A stretch of DNA of 11,045 bases from Pseudomonadota bacterium (GTDB lineage: Bacteria > Pseudomonadota > Alphaproteobacteria > Micropepsales > Micropepsaceae): the NCBI GenBank assembly GCA_021817355.1, contig JAKAVI010000357.1, forward strand, positions 1-11,045, in the 5' to 3' direction. The stretch's first letter is position 1. The number at the start of each line of letters is the position of its first letter. The notes under the pieces were generated by a model. It searched no databases, was not told where the DNA came from, and was given only the letters and a program-made list of their open reading frames with translations. Of the stretch, positions 9,644-11,045 are shown piece after piece. Both the position numbers and the translations under genes were made by a program.

Positions 9644-9659
9644 GGCGCTCAGGCGCCTC
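9644..9659. repeat. Left-end hairpin of the IS605-type element
   Basis: AGGCGC (9644-9649) and GCGCCT (9654-9659) pair around TCAG. The hairpin lies 18 bases beyond the tnpA stop, where the subterminal structure recognised by the Y1 transposase is expected in this family. Confidence 0.55.
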
Positions 9660-9676
9660 TTGCGCCGACATGACGT

Positions 9677-9951
9677 CTAGCCGGGTGTGCACTGTTGCGC
9701 GATCTCCTGCCGGATAATGCCTAAGGGGACACCGCCGCAGGATGATGCGAAGCAGTCGGGCGACCGGGGAACGCCCGTCCGGTAGTAGCGGCGGAGGAGG
9801 GCTCCGTGGTTCTGGCGCACGCGGCGGCATGATGCGCCCCTGAGGCTCTGTACCAGCCTTGGTGAACACGCGGCGGCGATATCTGGTCATGAAGACGAGG
9901 TGAACGTGCCTGGCGAAGACACATGCTCTCCGCGCCCGAGGTCGCTTTCAT
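9677..9951 (-). pseudogene. tnpA: IS200-type Y1 transposase TnpA, remnant
   Basis: Pieces of TnpA appear in three frames on the minus strand. From the start near 9951 one frame gives SDLGRGEH, then after a one-base shift near 9921-9925 another gives VFARHVHLVFMTRYRRRVFT, a typical TnpA N terminus. After a junction near 9855 the frame shifts again and 59 codons give SLRGASCRRVRQ, CFASSCGGVPLGIIRQ and a terminal QQCTPG before the TAG at 9677-9679, matching the TnpA C terminus. About 40-45 residues that normally hold the His-U-His metal motif are gone. An intact member has about 130-140 residues. With two frameshifts and no HUH motif it cannot act as a transposase. Confidence 0.82.
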
Positions 9952-9980
9952 GCGTCGGAGGGCAATGTTATGTTTTCCTC

Positions 9981-10451
9981 ATGATTGAACTCAAAGCTGC
10001 ACTGTTCGACCTCTGTCCGATGTCTGAGCAGGCAGCGCAGATGAGACGGATTTCTGGCGCGTGCCGGTTCGCCTGCACCCTCGCGCTCAAGCCGCGCCGT
10101 GACCGGTATCGCCCCGGCCGAAAGTTCCGTTTTACCAACCTACGCCGCGAGGTGCCGCTGTTACGGGCCGAGGTCGAGTGGCGAAAGACAGCGCCTGTCC
10201 ACGCCCTGCAACAGGCACTGCGCAATCTCGATCGGGCCTATCAAGCCTGGTGGGCCGGGTGCGACCATGACGATGCCGCCAGCCGGCCAAGTCAGGCCGC
10301 CTTCGTGTGCGTGCGATGCGCCCACAGGGCCAATGCCGGCGCCAATGCGGCGATCAACATTTTACGGCGCGCGGGCAGCGCGTTGAAGGCTGTGGAGGGG
10401 CACCCCACCTGGCGCCCCGATGAAGCAGGAGCCAGCCGCAGGACCGCATGA
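9981..10451 (+). pseudogene. tnpB: TnpB (IS605 OrfB) with large in-frame internal deletion
   Basis: A 156-codon open frame whose ends are TnpB. The N part (1-93) has RRISGACRFACTLAL (22-36), RDRYRPGRKF (40-49) and the VHALQQALRNLDRAYQAWW helix (73-91), typical of the OrfB N-terminal domain. The C part (about 102-156) has SQAAFVCVRC (104-113) with the second zinc-finger CxxC, then NAAINILRRAG (122-132) and the family's usual tail. Intact relatives have about 380-400 residues; roughly 220-240, including the first two RuvC catalytic acids and the first CxxC, are missing, with the junction near 10257-10283. The third catalytic Asp is Gly (G120, GGC where GAC is expected). TnpB is an RNA-guided nuclease; this form cannot cut. 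The frame is nevertheless uninterrupted. An in-frame GTG at 9900 only adds an unrelated extension. Confidence 0.85.
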
Positions 10452-10467
10452 TGCGTCTCACCGCAAC

Positions 10468-10487
10468 CTCCGCCCTTCGGGGTGGAG
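10468..10487 (+). repeat. Right-end hairpin of the IS605-type element, candidate omega-RNA 3' stem
   Basis: CTCCGCCC (10468-10475) pairs with GGGTGGAG (10480-10487) around a TTCG tetraloop, with one G-T pair. It lies 16 bases after the tnpB stop. In this family such a hairpin serves as the right-end recognition structure and forms the 3' end of the scaffold of the TnpB guide RNA (omega-RNA). Sequence beyond the element end would then be the guide. Whether this copy is transcribed is unknown. Confidence 0.65.
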
Positions 10488-10508
10488 AGGAAGTCAGGAG
10501 CACCCTCC

Positions 10509-11045
10509 ATGAAGCTCATTGAAGGCAAACAGCGGCAAATCAGTCCGGGATTTTCTGTTACCCGGCTGCTGCCCAGCGTTGCAGCACGCAGCGTGGGGCC
10601 ATTCGTGTTCTTCGATAGATTTGGTCCAGTCTTTTTGCCGCCGGGGCATGGACTTGATGTGCGCCCTCACCCGCATATCGGTCTTTGCACGGTCACCTAT
10701 CTCTTCGAAGGCGGCCAGGTCCACCGGGACAGCCTGGGTTCGGTACAGGAAATCAAGCCCGGCGCCATCAACTGGATGACGGCAGGTCGGGGCATTGTAC
10801 ATTCCGAACGCACGTCCCCGCAGATGCGGGCTGCCGGTCATCGCATGCACGGGGTTCAGAGCTGGGTCGCCCTGCCCAAGTCCGATGAACTGATCGAACC
10901 GAGCTTTGAACATGCTGCCAGCGATGCTCTGCCCCTCATGGACGCCCCGGGCATTCGCCTTCGTCTGCTTGCCGGCCATGGCTATGGCCTCATCGCCCCC
11001 GTGCGCGTGCTCTCACCGCTGTTTTACGTTGACATTGAATTTTCC
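10509..11045 (+). CDS. Pirin family protein, N-terminal part (cut by window edge)
   Basis: The frame from the ATG at 10509 is open for 179 codons to the window end. It matches the N-terminal cupin domain of bacterial pirins, a metal-binding family in which some members act as quercetin 2,3-dioxygenases and others as regulators. Motifs are GPFVFFDRFGP (30-40), DVRPHPHIGL (50-59), HRDSLGS (72-78) and NWMTAGRGIVHSER (88-101). The metal ligands expected from human pirin are present: H54, H56, H98 and E100. The ribosome site AGGAG (10496-10500) is eight bases from the ATG and only a few bases beyond the right end of the transposon remnant, so its promoter lies either inside the element or upstream of it in the aldo/keto reductase unit. 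Pirin is roughly 230-300 residues in full, so part of the C-terminal domain is outside. Confidence 0.95.
   Translation, partial: MKLIEGKQRQISPGFSVTRLLPSVAARSVGPFVFFDRFGPVFLPPGHGLDVRPHPHIGLCTVTYLFEGGQVHRDSLGSVQEIKPGAINWMTAGRGIVHSERTSPQMRAAGHRMHGVQSWVALPKSDELIEPSFEHAASDALPLMDAPGIRLRLLAGHGYGLIAPVRVLSPLFYVDIEFS

Larger units (their letters stand above)
9631..10496. mobile_element. Decayed IS200/IS605-family element
   Basis: The segment between the aldo/keto reductase and pirin genes has the layout of an IS605-type element: divergent tnpA (minus) and tnpB (plus) with about 30 bases between their starts, a hairpin just inside the left end (9644-9659) and another just inside the right end (10468-10487). 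Both genes carry internal deletions, so the element cannot move by itself. The ends are approximate because this family makes no target duplication and I did not identify the cleavage tetranucleotides. It may persist as a non-autonomous derivative mobilised by a full copy elsewhere in the genome. Confidence 0.82.

Noticed and set aside
9372..9890. Minus-strand frame of 172 codons across the reductase end and tnpA region
   Set aside because: Only its first part (the MTRYRRRVF segment) is real TnpA; the rest is out of frame with the TnpA C terminus and then antisense to the reductase.
9640..10500. A CRISPR array or CRISPR-Cas-like system around the TnpB gene
   Set aside because: No regularly spaced repeats and no cas genes are present; the element is explained as an IS200/IS605 remnant.
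10494..10979. Minus-strand frame of 161 codons at the right edge
   Set aside because: It is opposite the pirin gene, whose metal ligands and motifs are unmistakable.

Overview
The window looks like an alphaproteobacterial chromosome, most likely Hyphomicrobiales (a Devosiaceae-type genome is my best guess). The evidence is the gene order coxB-coxA-ctaB-coxF-coxC-DUF983-SURF1-thrC, the high-GC codon use and the close fit of each protein to alphaproteobacterial families. The genus is inferred from memory of gene order, not from a search.

Left half, minus strand (6038 down to 1). This is one tightly packed operon for the mitochondrial-type aa3 cytochrome c oxidase: subunit II (coxB), subunit I (coxA), heme o synthase (ctaB), a 43-residue membrane protein of the CoxF type, subunit III (coxC), a DUF983 zinc-ribbon membrane protein and the assembly factor SURF1. 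The threonine synthase gene thrC follows and runs off the left edge. Spacings are 0 to about 60 bases, with one stop/start overlap (DUF983/SURF1) and one zero-gap junction (coxC/DUF983). The CuB assembly gene ctaG (cox11), which I would expect between coxF and coxC, is absent; only 57 noncoding bases lie there.

Middle (6039-6333). A divergent intergenic region holds nested inverted repeats and a strong stem-loop. It separates the oxidase operon from tldD on the plus strand. tldD (metalloprotease subunit) is followed 25 bases later by a DUF952 protein.

Right half, plus strand. After about 400 bases with no convincing gene comes an aldo/keto reductase. Then follows a decayed IS200/IS605-type element of about 0.85 kb, with subterminal hairpins at both ends, a minus-strand tnpA remnant and a plus-strand tnpB. 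Both transposon genes have lost their middles. TnpB stays open across its deletion, lacks most of the RuvC nuclease and has Gly where the last catalytic Asp should be, but it keeps its 3' end, where omega-RNA is normally encoded. Directly after the element's right-end hairpin a pirin-family gene begins and runs off the right edge, with its ribosome binding site only a few bases from the element.

The points most worth a second look are the miniaturised TnpB with its retained right end abutting the pirin start, the missing ctaG, and the nested palindromes between coxB and tldD. I saw no clear evidence of a wholly new defence or catalytic system.
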